Shown: positions 49,702-56,403 of the stretch, piece by piece
How positions within the stretch are numbered: position 1 is the first letter of the stretch
How the letters are laid out: each line of letters opens with the position of its first letter
Origin: a virus
Virus record (IMG/VR): IMGVR_UViG_3300031576_000026
Coordinates: 1 to 64,000 of that record
Direction: 5' to 3' (one strand)
DNA: 64,000 nucleotides
Translations under genes and position numbers: made by a program
The notes under the pieces: generated by a model
Databases searched by the model: none
What the model saw: the letters and a program-made list of their open reading frames with translations, nothing else
Told to the model about the DNA's origin: nothing

Positions 49702-50344
49702 AGCGTGCTTCTCTTAGTTGTTGAATCTCAGTTGTTGTTATATGTTGTGTGATATTCTTAGACACTCTAAAAAACATTACACGACTAACCGATTTTCGTT
49801 TGTAATCAAAATATAGTTTACAGAAATTAAAAAATTGTATTTCTCCTAATGGATTGTTCTTTCGTATCTTATAAGACCACATATCGTAGATATAATATAA
49901 TCCATATGAAGGAATCCAATAATTTCCACTAGTTATATTATAATATTTCAAAAAATTCTCAAAATGTTGCTTATATCTAGGGGATTTAGTCTTATCCATA
50001 GAAGATTGCTGAATTAGTTTTAATGCCTCCTCTTTTAGCTTAAAAGCCTTTATATTGAGTCGGTAGTATTGGACTGGACCCTTCTGGTGGACTAGGAGGT
50101 ACTGGCTCAACTCACGCGAAAATTGACGACTTAGGAGGGGATTAGGGGACCATTTGGAGTATAGATTATAGACCAATCGTCTAGTTATTAGATTTTTGCC
50201 TGGTTTAATGTTATAAATAGAAAGAAAGGGAATAATATCGTTATTAGTTAATGCATAAGCTTGTAATGCATCAGGGGCAGTTTGTAGAAGTTCTATTAAT
50301 TGTTCATTAGATAGGCTATTTGGTAGTGATTTCTTTAACGGCAT
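49652..50344 (-). CDS. hypothetical protein (230 aa)
   Basis: Start chosen at ATG 50344 (MPLKKSLPNSLSNEQLIELLQ), inside the end of the upstream gene; a longer frame reaches 50389. Basic with many Tyr residues and a helical DNA-binding feel (NIKPGKNLITRRLVYNLYSKW). The end overlaps the next gene by 50 bases. A phage replication or regulatory role is possible. Confidence 0.5.
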   Translation of the reverse strand: MPLKKSLPNSLSNEQLIELLQTAPDALQAYALTNNDIIPFLSIYNIKPGKNLITRRLVYNLYSKWSPNPLLSRQFSRELSQYLLVHQKGPVQYYRLNIKAFKLKEEALKLIQQSSMDKTKSPRYKQHFENFLKYYNITSGNYWIPSYGLYYIYDMWSYKIRKNNPLGEIQFFNFCKLYFDYKRKSVSRVMFFRVSKNITQHITTTEIQQLREARYEKGSKNYQKKQESKE

Positions 50345-50717
50345 AGATGGCGAATCCAGTTGCAATAATACCCAATGTAAACCAACCAACTCGTTCCCAA
50401 TTGGTCATTGTGCGTTCATCGTAAAGTGATTTAGCGAGTTTTTCGTTTTGTCCAATTAATAAATTAACCTTATTATCCTGAGAATTTATAATATTCTCTT
50501 GTAATTTGAGGCTATTCTGAAAAGAATCATTAAGTAATTTATATCCATCTCTTTCTTGGGCTAATACTTTAATATTATTGGCATGTTGTTGTGTAATAAC
50601 AAACCCATCTATTGGAGATGGATCATTCTTTTTAATAGGTACTACTTCATCAGCCAGTACCCAATTATTAGATATTGAACTAGTTAAGAATAGTATTAAG
50701 ATCTTCCGCAGTAGCAT
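50316..50717 (-). CDS. signal-peptide protein with C-terminal membrane segment
   Basis: 133 residues. An N-terminal signal-like stretch (LLRKILILFLTSSI...VLADE, 2-24) precedes a periplasmic-type coiled coil (about 45-100) and a membrane segment near 110-127 (VGWFTLGIIATGFAIYAV). It overlaps the spanin-like gene upstream. There is no lipobox Cys, so it is not a classical outer-membrane spanin. An envelope or lysis role is likely by neighbourhood. Confidence 0.5.
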   Translation of the reverse strand: MLLRKILILFLTSSISNNWVLADEVVPIKKNDPSPIDGFVITQQHANNIKVLAQERDGYKLLNDSFQNSLKLQENIINSQDNKVNLLIGQNEKLAKSLYDERTMTNWERVGWFTLGIIATGFAIYAVKEITTK

Positions 50718-50931
50718 CTTTGCCTTTCTTTTTCATCTCTTCCTCTATTTGTTTTCTCTTAGCTTCTTCTGCTTGAAGTAGTCCACTATCTCTTGCAATC
50801 GCTTTATCTTGTTCGTTAAGTTTTTTATTGGTCTCATTATTTTCCAATAAAGCTTCGGCTGAACGTCTCTTAACAAAATTATATCCAAGAAGTCCTAACA
50901 AAATACCAATAACACTTAATATTAATTCCAT
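50680..50931 (-). CDS. inner-membrane spanin-like protein (83 aa)
   Basis: N-terminal membrane segment (residues 2-18, ELILSVIGILLGLLGYN), then a charged helix (LLENNETNKKLNEQDKAIARDSGLLQAEEAKRKQIEEEMKKK). This is the topology of an i-spanin (Rz-like). It overlaps the following signal-peptide gene, as spanin pairs often do, but the partner lacks a lipobox. Confidence 0.5.
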   Translation of the reverse strand: MELILSVIGILLGLLGYNFVKRRSAEALLENNETNKKLNEQDKAIARDSGLLQAEEAKRKQIEEEMKKKGKDATAEDLNTILN

Positions 50932-51116
50932 AAATTTGTTCCAAATAAATAAATCAAACCAGTTGCCACGATTAGACTAAACAAACTAAAAAGAATACCA
51001 GAGACAACCATACCTAAAAACAAAGCAACTCCGAACTTAAATGATTGCACAAAATTCATATTAACATTGACCAATTCTCGTTCTTCTGGTAATGTTACTG
51101 CATTTCTCATACTCAT
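50922..51116 (-). CDS. small membrane protein, holin-like (64 aa)
   Basis: After about 27 polar residues come one or two membrane segments (FGVALFLGMVVSGILFSLFSLIVATGLIYLFG, 28-59). It overlaps both neighbours by a few bases. Size, topology and position among spanin-like genes suggest holin or antiholin; unproven. Confidence 0.5.
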   Translation of the reverse strand: MSMRNAVTLPEERELVNVNMNFVQSFKFGVALFLGMVVSGILFSLFSLIVATGLIYLFGTNLWN

Positions 51117-51412
51117 TCATTCTCCTTTTTAGGTTCACTTAATGAATCTTTATTAGATTCCTTGAGTGTATCTGTGTTAATTAAACTTCCCATAGTTTTT
51201 GATTTCTTATTAGTAGTGAATTTTCTACCCCAATATAAACTAGCCGAGAGACCAAAGTATTCAACCGCTAGGCTTGTATCTTTTGTTAGACCACCCAAAT
51301 ATAAACCTCCGGCAATGAGCAGAAATAATACCGACAATACAAAATTGGTTAAACTAACACTGGCTTCTCTACTTTTCGGATCAACTACCCATGGTAAATT
51401 AAGTCTTGGCAT
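51113..51412 (-). CDS. conserved phage membrane protein (99 aa)
   Basis: PWVVDPKSREASVSLTNFVLSVLFLLIAGGLYLGG...EYFGLSASLYWGRKF is a pattern I recall in many phages, with two membrane segments (about 22-42 and 49-63) and a polar charged tail. It is often near holin-type genes. The stop overlaps the next start. Confidence 0.55.
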   Translation of the reverse strand: MPRLNLPWVVDPKSREASVSLTNFVLSVLFLLIAGGLYLGGLTKDTSLAVEYFGLSASLYWGRKFTTNKKSKTMGSLINTDTLKESNKDSLSEPKKENE

Positions 51413-51414
51413 AT

Positions 51415-51792
51415 CTAAATACCTCTTTTCTTTCTTTTCTTCCTATAAAATTTTCTCATACTATTTTCCAATTCTGTTTTATTCGAATGACATTGCTGAC
51501 ATAAAATCTGCAGCCCACTAACATCAACAAACAATCTTTTAATATATTCATCCCAATTTGTAAAATAGCCAGACATTGGAATCACTGCTTCAATATGATC
51601 AACATGAACTTGATTAGCTTTAAATTTTCCTTTACATGTAGAACATTGATAAATTCCACGTTCTATTCTACTTTTCCTCAATGCTTCGGTTCTAGCTGGC
51701 CACTGAAGTGATATTCTTCTTAATTTAATTCTAAGCCAAGATTCTATTTTAGGAAGTTTAAACTCCTTCTTTATTTTTCCATCTTTTTCCAT
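51415..51792 (-). CDS. HNH endonuclease
   Basis: 125 residues. Zinc cysteines C50-x2-C53 and C98-x2-C101 bracket the HNH core: HVDH (63-66) holds the catalytic His, and CHSNKTE (101-107) the final His/Asn. The N-terminus is basic. HNH proteins of this type nick DNA and often assist terminase, but here the gene is far from TerL, in the early/middle arm, so a free-standing mobile or host-DNA-degrading nuclease is also possible. Confidence 0.78.
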   Translation of the reverse strand: MEKDGKIKKEFKLPKIESWLRIKLRRISLQWPARTEALRKSRIERGIYQCSTCKGKFKANQVHVDHIEAVIPMSGYFTNWDEYIKRLFVDVSGLQILCQQCHSNKTELENSMRKFYRKKRKKRGI

Positions 51793-52106
51793 GTTCCGTC
51801 AAGTTGTAGTATTTTAACCTTTGTTCTATTATTGCAAACATTGCATTCTCTAAATCTTCTGTTTAAGATGAGCTTTAATTCTAGAACTCCACGTTCACAC
51901 TCAAAGCAAACCTTTTCAGGTTCTTTTTTTACTTTTGGATCTTTTATTTCATCAATAGGTTCTGAATCTAGATAATGCCTATATCCTTTAGTAATTCTCT
52001 TTAACCTTTTATGTAGATGCCTATTCTCCGATTTAAGTCTTCTTACTTGCTCTTCCAAACGTTCTTGATCATTGGCTTTACGCTCAAAATGAGTTCTTCT
52101 TGGCAT
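51771..52106 (-). CDS. coiled-coil plus zinc-ribbon protein (111 aa)
   Basis: N-terminal coiled coil (ERLEEQVRRLKSENRHLHKRLKRIT, 15-39), then CFEC (about 67-70) and CNVC (about 88-91), a four-Cys zinc ribbon. It overlaps the HNH gene by 22 bases. It is probably a DNA/RNA-binding dimer. Function unknown. Confidence 0.58.
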   Translation of the reverse strand: MPRRTHFERKANDQERLEEQVRRLKSENRHLHKRLKRITKGYRHYLDSEPIDEIKDPKVKKEPEKVCFECERGVLELKLILNRRFRECNVCNNRTKVKILQLDGTWKKMEK

Positions 52107-52110
52107 TTAT

Positions 52111-52440
52111 TCATACTTCTCGATTAATAGATCTATCTTCACTAAACCCATCCGGATATCTTTTGCGAAGTTTTTCTACATTAGCTTTCTTAATGTCATC
52201 CTCCTCAAATCCAAACATTTCGGAAAGAACTTCAAGATACCAGTAGCAATCTCCCATTTCACCCATCAATTGTTCTTTCATTTTATCATTAACATCATGG
52301 CCGTGAAACATAATTTTTTTAATCACGTTTGCCAGTTCCCCTGCTTCGCCTGTTAATCCTAGAGTTGCGTTTACTACTATTTCGTCTGGGTTTAGTTTTT
52401 GATTTAGAGTTCTTAGAACTTCGTCTCGGTAATTCATCAT
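52111..52440 (-). CDS. MazG-like NTP pyrophosphohydrolase
   Basis: I set the start at ATG 52440 (tandem ATGs with AAAGGA upstream); a start at 52458 is also possible. Residues LGLTGEAGELANVIKK and GEMGDCYWYLEVLSEMFG carry the E-x2-E ... E-x2-D Mg2+-binding helices of the MazG/all-alpha NTP-PPase family. Phage MazG enzymes hydrolyse dNTPs or (p)ppGpp-related nucleotides. It overlaps the upstream gene out of frame by about 120 bases. Confidence 0.75.
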   Translation of the reverse strand: MMNYRDEVLRTLNQKLNPDEIVVNATLGLTGEAGELANVIKKIMFHGHDVNDKMKEQLMGEMGDCYWYLEVLSEMFGFEEDDIKKANVEKLRKRYPDGFSEDRSINREV

Positions 52441-52750
52441 GTCCTTTCCATAGGTCATCTTTCCCTATATTATTTTTTTCAAACTCCAGTAAAAAAAGCA
52501 AATTACATGCCGCATGCGCTAAGTGTGTTAAACCAGATTCCTTATCTATTCTGGTCATCCCACTAGAATTATATTTATAGAGGTGCCTAAATGTTGCATC
52601 TAAAATGCGACTCCAATCAAATCCTTCTCTCCAATTTTGCGCTGTATATTTACTTTCACCGTAGGTTAGAACTTCGGCTACTAATAATAATGCATCAGAA
52701 GGTAGAAGAGAACATCTGGGTTTTCCCTTATCAAACTTTACCCCACCCAT
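52319..52750 (-). CDS. DUF5664-type dATP/dGTP diphosphohydrolase-like protein
   Basis: Residues 1-95 (KFDKGKPRCSLLP, EVLTYGESKYTAQNWREGFDWSR, LTHLAHAACNLLFLLEFE) match the phage nucleotide-hydrolase family DUF5664. The remaining 40 or so residues are an Arg/Lys/Ser tail (RRNSSKRNSRINRRSRGTG) encoded by the second frame of the MazG gene and have no counterpart I know in the family. It probably acts on dNTPs. The long out-of-frame overlap is unusual. Confidence 0.68.
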   Translation of the reverse strand: MGGVKFDKGKPRCSLLPSDALLLVAEVLTYGESKYTAQNWREGFDWSRILDATFRHLYKYNSSGMTRIDKESGLTHLAHAACNLLFLLEFEKNNIGKDDLWKGHDELPRRSSKNSKSKTKPRRNSSKRNSRINRRSRGTGKRD

Positions 52751-52763
52751 ATTTCACACGATA

Positions 52764-53012
52764 TTAAGCTGCTGTTGGTTCTGCACTTTCTTCACTAACC
52801 GAAACTACTTCAGATTCTGTGTTTTCTTCTTTTACCGGAACGTCTGGGGTGGTTTGTGCATTAAGAGCCCTAACAGCAGAAAACTTCTGTAACAGTGGAT
52901 AAACTTCTTTAGCTGGCCTATTCCCAAGATATGCTAAAATCTCATTCAATAAACCTTCCTCCATTACAAATTGTTGGCTTGGTTTTGTTTCTTGTGTATT
53001 AGTTGTTGACAT
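52764..53012 (-). CDS. small acidic phage protein (82 aa)
   Basis: A helical core FVMEEGLLNEILAYLGNRPAKEVYPLLQKF is followed by an Ala/Glu/Val/Ser-rich acidic tail. I recall this EEGLLN-x2-L-x-YLG-x-RP-x2-EV pattern from various phages without function. A TAGGAG site precedes the ATG. Confidence 0.6.
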   Translation of the reverse strand: MSTTNTQETKPSQQFVMEEGLLNEILAYLGNRPAKEVYPLLQKFSAVRALNAQTTPDVPVKEENTESEVVSVSEESAEPTAA

Positions 53013-53021
53013 TTTTTACTC

Positions 53022-53219
53022 CTATTTTAAGTTTAAGGTTGAAGCAGAAACATATGTACTATTATTCAAACTATTAAATAATCCTGATGTAGAAAGATTT
53101 GTAGTACTATCGGTAGTATATGTTGCGTATACTGGTTGCTGACTACCCAGTGAGTTAATGGAAATAGATTTGGGCTTATTATACTCTTTTGAAGGAGAGG
53201 AAACTCGCTCCTCGTTAAC
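53022..53219 (-). CDS. open frame without standard start, possible gene or frameshift product
   Basis: A 65-codon open frame fills the gap between two genes and ends in TAG right at the ribosome site of the next gene. It is Ser/Thr/Asn/Tyr-rich (PVYATYTTDSTTNLSTSGLF). There is no ATG, and the only GTG/TTG is a TTG too late in the frame. It may start at an unusual codon behind AGAGGGAG, or be reached by -1 slippage on CCT TTT TAA at the end of the upstream gene. It may also be noncoding. Confidence 0.35.
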   Translation of the reverse strand, partial: VNEERVSSPSKEYNKPKSISINSLGSQQPVYATYTTDSTTNLSTSGLFNSLNNSTYVSASTLNLK

Positions 53220-53227
53220 TCTCCCTC

Positions 53228-53428
53228 TTAAAAAGGACGAACTGCAACTTCTACTTGATCTAGTCGATTTAGAAAATTCTCTGGGATTTCTCTTCCAGCG
53301 ATTAACATAGCCGTCTTCTCATCGTTTGTTAAAATTGTCTTTGGACCCACTAAAATTTTAGCAGATTCACTTTGTTTCTTTACATCGGTTTTTGGATTAA
53401 AAAAAACAACATATTCATATAGTCTCAT
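53228..53428 (-). CDS. conserved small phage protein ending VAVRPF (66 aa)
   Basis: Start ATG 53428 with AAAGGA 6 bases upstream. MRLYEYVVFFNPKTD ... TNDEKTAMLIAGREIPENFLNRLDQVEVAVRPF is a pattern I associate with small virus proteins in many phages. It is the first gene behind a consensus promoter. Its last sense codon plus stop, TTT TAA, preceded by T, is slip-prone. Function unknown. Confidence 0.65.
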   Translation of the reverse strand: MRLYEYVVFFNPKTDVKKQSESAKILVGPKTILTNDEKTAMLIAGREIPENFLNRLDQVEVAVRPF

Positions 53429-53482
53429 TATTTTCCTTTCCAACTATCCGGAATTTCCAGATAGTTCCAATTTATAGACATA

Positions 53483-53511
53483 ATTATATCAAACTTGATA
53501 AATTTTGTCAA
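53483..53511 (-). promoter_or_regulatory. perfect sigma70 consensus promoter, leftward
   Basis: On the minus strand TTGACA (53511-53506), a 17-base spacer, then TATAAT (53488-53483): a full match to both boxes. The -35 overlaps the TGA stop of the metallophosphoesterase gene. It would start RNA near 53476, about 48 bases before ATG 53428, and drive the 53428-to-49273 block with host polymerase. Confidence 0.85.
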
Positions 53512-54260
53512 TCTATTTTATAAAGTTTTCCAGAAACAACACAAGTTCCATTAACGATAGGAACGGGTTGAAGATAAACACAGCCCGTTTTAGAATCTAG
53601 AAATCCAATTCCAAAACCAAGACTCCAGTCTCGTAAAGCTTTGATTCTGTGCATATAATCAATTTCATTAATATCACCAAGCCAACCGAAGCTTGCTCCA
53701 ACGTGTGTATCACCATGGGCACTTCCTTGGACTACATAAGATGTTCGGTGTATATGTCCTATGACAATATTCTTTTGGAATGTATCTAATGCTTTATAAA
53801 CAGCATATTGACCAGCATTGCCAGTGTCATGAGTTATATAAAGTTTACCCAATTTATAATGTTTCTTGTAAGGTACATATTTAAAGCCAAATTTCTCAAG
53901 TTCTAGAATTTTTTCAGTTGATATGAAATTAAACAACTCTGGAGCATGATCCTGTAAGTATCGTTCCAATCTATCGCAATGATTACCTGAGATAAAGACT
54001 TTATTCTTAGCTCCAAGATCACTTAATTGCTTCAATAGCTTCTTGGCCTCTTCAACTTCATAATCCAACTTTAACGCTCTGTTTGGATCTTTGCTATGGG
54101 AACTAACTGAGAAATTATCAATAAAATCTCCCATGATTATGACATGATCTGGCTTAAAATCCTTCATGACTTTTAGCATTAAATTAAATGCTTTTTTATC
54201 ATGATATGGTATGTGTGCATCAGAGACAAAAAGAATTTTTTCTAGTTTATGATTTTTCAT
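53508..54260 (-). CDS. metallophosphoesterase
   Basis: 250 residues. Motifs in order: D14-x-H16, GD45FIDN49, GN93HD96R97, H144 in THD, and GHIH (168-171). This is the complete calcineurin-like two-metal site. Phage members act as DNA, RNA or cyclic-nucleotide phosphatases or exonucleases. The placement beside AAA ATPase, ligase and polymerase genes suggests nucleic-acid metabolism. The substrate cannot be read. Confidence 0.82.
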   Translation of the reverse strand: MKNHKLEKILFVSDAHIPYHDKKAFNLMLKVMKDFKPDHVIIMGDFIDNFSVSSHSKDPNRALKLDYEVEEAKKLLKQLSDLGAKNKVFISGNHCDRLERYLQDHAPELFNFISTEKILELEKFGFKYVPYKKHYKLGKLYITHDTGNAGQYAVYKALDTFQKNIVIGHIHRTSYVVQGSAHGDTHVGASFGWLGDINEIDYMHRIKALRDWSLGFGIGFLDSKTGCVYLQPVPIVNGTCVVSGKLYKID

Positions 54261-54714
54261 AATTAATACCTGCTACTTTGTAGATGATTTGTTTTTCCTT
54301 GTTTTTATTTTTCCTGGTAATACCAGAAAGAGAACAATTTATGGAATTTGTAACCCATTCCATATTATCTAAAGTATATCCTTCTTTAGGATTAATTCTA
54401 TTAATAGATGGAGTTAATTTAATATCATAGTTATTTATAACCCAGTGCTTATATAATCTAAGAAAATCCTCATTTGTTTTAGACCATGTATAAAAATCTT
54501 CTTTTTTTAATAAAGATTTACCCTTATATAGATGTGGGCTCCTGGTTGCTTTACCTTTGGTTCTTCTTTTCATGCCTCTATAACATATCATTATAAACCC
54601 ATTTATTGTTTTTTTATATATTTTTCGTCTGATATACTCACAATCAGAACAATAATTTGCAAGATTTACAACACAAGGATGCATCCGATGTTTACAATTT
54701 ATACATTCTTTCAT
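54247..54714 (-). CDS. HNH-type homing endonuclease-like protein
   Basis: 155 residues. An N-terminal zinc finger (C4-x2-C7 ... C22-x2-C25) precedes a basic linker. The PSINRINPKEGYTLDNMEWVTNSINCS block (about 102-128) is typical of phage homing HNH proteins (INR-I ... GYTLDN-x-WVT-x3-N). It overlaps the metallophosphoesterase start by 14 bases. Probably a selfish free-standing nuclease gene. Confidence 0.7.
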   Translation of the reverse strand: MKECINCKHRMHPCVVNLANYCSDCEYIRRKIYKKTINGFIMICYRGMKRRTKGKATRSPHLYKGKSLLKKEDFYTWSKTNEDFLRLYKHWVINNYDIKLTPSINRINPKEGYTLDNMEWVTNSINCSLSGITRKNKNKEKQIIYKVAGINYEKS

Positions 54715-55040
54715 TTAAATAAATTTCTATGTTTTAAAATATAATAAAATCCTGCCTCGCTAGACAAAATTTGTCTTTCTGTTAATCCCATTGAATATTC
54801 ATTAGAAAAAGCATGCATACATTCATGTAGAAATGTTGTAACTGTTTCTTTATCAGACATATCTAATCTCAATAATATTTGTCTATTTTGAAAATCGGTT
54901 TCTCCAAATCTATCATTAGGATAAAACTCTCTAACCCAAACAACTTTATAGAAAACACTAGAAGCTATTTGTACTCGTGATGGAATCTTATTTCTTAATT
55001 TCCTCCAGTTCACTTTCACTAATATTCCCTCTATTTTCAA
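54711..55040 (-). CDS. HExxH zincin-like protein (109 aa)
   Basis: TTFLHECMHAFSNEYSMGLTERQ gives H72-E73-x2-H76, followed by a downstream Glu (SSEAG, about 95), the gluzincin arrangement. Similar small phage proteins with FLHE-x-MHAFS occur in many genomes. A protease role is possible but the substrate is unknown. It overlaps the upstream gene by 53 bases; a later start is possible. Confidence 0.58.
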   Translation of the reverse strand: MKIEGILVKVNWRKLRNKIPSRVQIASSVFYKVVWVREFYPNDRFGETDFQNRQILLRLDMSDKETVTTFLHECMHAFSNEYSMGLTERQILSSEAGFYYILKHRNLFK

Positions 55041-55236
55041 TAATTCTTTTGTATTTTTCTAAATGAATTTCTAGTATTGATTGATTATTAATTATGCATT
55101 TATAAACGTCTTTTACCGGCACATACTTAAAATAACCAATCAACGCTTTTTTATTGGCATTGAATACATCTAAAATCTTTTCTAGATCTCTAACAATTAT
55201 TTTAGCTTTCTTATAATTTTTTAGGTCAAAAATCAT
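54988..55236 (-). CDS. helical hypothetical protein (82 aa)
   Basis: Start uncertain among clustered ATGs at 55236-55251; I use 55236 (MIFDLKNYKKAKIIVRD). All-helical, charged, no motif. It overlaps the end of the AAA gene and the start of the zincin gene, so translation is probably coupled. Confidence 0.5.
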   Translation of the reverse strand: MIFDLKNYKKAKIIVRDLEKILDVFNANKKALIGYFKYVPVKDVYKCIINNQSILEIHLEKYKRIIENRGNISESELEEIKK

Positions 55237-56224
55237 CATCATCCACATCAAATCCTTGTTTAATACCTAATTGTTGCTTTTTTGTTTGAAATTCCTTTTT
55301 GAAATATGATATTTCTTTCATAATACTATCTATTGCTTCTTGTGGAGTTATTTCATAAATTGCAGATCTAATTACAATCTCATGTAGATGGGCTGCTGTC
55401 AATTCACTATATTTTTTTTGCTTAATAATCTGTAAAGTTTCGTCTGGTATTTCTCCTTTACTGAAAAATTTAAAAAGTTCGTATCTGGCATTGGAATCCG
55501 GATAGTCCATTTTTATCTTATCATCAAATCTTCCCGGTCTATTGGTTATATTAGCCAAAAGATTTTCTGGGAAATTAGTAGTTGCTATGATGAATATTGG
55601 AATTTGGAATATTTTTTCTTTATTGTCTAATAAAGATAAAAGACTGCTCGTACTTTTTATTTTAGCATTTTCAGCTTCAACACCACCTATGTCTTCAGCC
55701 ACTAAGATAATTTTTTTAACTCCTTCCACATATTGAAAGCTCTTAAAGAAGTCTTTAACTTCAGACGGATCAATTTTATCAGTTGACCATAAAATAATAG
55801 CAGTTTTATTGTCTTTTGAATATTGTTGACAAACTTTAATTAAAGCTGTGGTTTTCCCCGTACCTGCGCTACCCCATAATAATACAGCCCGCCTTGGAAT
55901 TTCTATCCCTAATCTCTTATAAACATGAAGATTACGGAAAAAGCAATCTATTTTTTTAGTTAATTCTGTTACATTTACGAAATTTTCTAAAATAGAATCT
56001 GTAACAAACGAAGTAGATTCTAATTTTAAACCCTTTAACGTTTTTTGGATTGACCATACTCCAGGTTTAACCTGATATGGTTCTGGTTTATATTCCTCTT
56101 CGTGATAAATAAATTGAACAAAATCTCCTTCTGGTGTGACTGTACAAAAATCGCTTTCTTCAATCTTTTCATTTTCCTTTATGTCTAGTAATTTTTGTTT
56201 TCTGAGTAAAGTGAAATAACCCAT
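55226..56224 (-). CDS. AAA ATPase (332 aa)
   Basis: The single AAA module is clear: Walker A GSAGTGKT (118-125), Walker B ILVAED with E177-D178, sensor N217 in IIATTNFPE, and the NRPGRFD (228-234) arginine-finger motif. The N-terminal 90 residues are a substrate or partner domain, and the C-terminus is acidic (DVDDDDF). AAA proteins of this form remodel protein complexes (BCS1/FtsH-like core) rather than load clamps. Role in phage development unknown. Confidence 0.8.
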   Translation of the reverse strand: MGYFTLLRKQKLLDIKENEKIEESDFCTVTPEGDFVQFIYHEEEYKPEPYQVKPGVWSIQKTLKGLKLESTSFVTDSILENFVNVTELTKKIDCFFRNLHVYKRLGIEIPRRAVLLWGSAGTGKTTALIKVCQQYSKDNKTAIILWSTDKIDPSEVKDFFKSFQYVEGVKKIILVAEDIGGVEAENAKIKSTSSLLSLLDNKEKIFQIPIFIIATTNFPENLLANITNRPGRFDDKIKMDYPDSNARYELFKFFSKGEIPDETLQIIKQKKYSELTAAHLHEIVIRSAIYEITPQEAIDSIMKEISYFKKEFQTKKQQLGIKQGFDVDDDDF

Positions 56225-56226
56225 TA

Positions 56227-56403
56227 TTATTCTCTTCGATATTCTAGATATAGGTTAGCATCAATCACAACTTCTTCTCCGGTATCTTCTGATGTAAACT
56301 TAATCCATATACATTCTTTATCATGGTATAATACCAACATTCCTCCCCAACCAAATCCTGGCCATTGGCCATATAGATCATAATATCGTTTCTGGACTTC
56401 CAT
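56227..56403 (-). CDS. 58-aa hypothetical protein
   Basis: ATG 56403 shares its A with the TAA of the RNA ligase gene (TAATG), so translation is probably coupled; TAA is at 56227. Aromatic N-terminus (MEVQKRYYDLYGQWPGFGWGG), then strands (MLVLYHDKECIWIKFTSED). It could be a small partner of the ligase. Confidence 0.6.
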   Translation of the reverse strand: MEVQKRYYDLYGQWPGFGWGGMLVLYHDKECIWIKFTSEDTGEEVVIDANLYLEYRRE

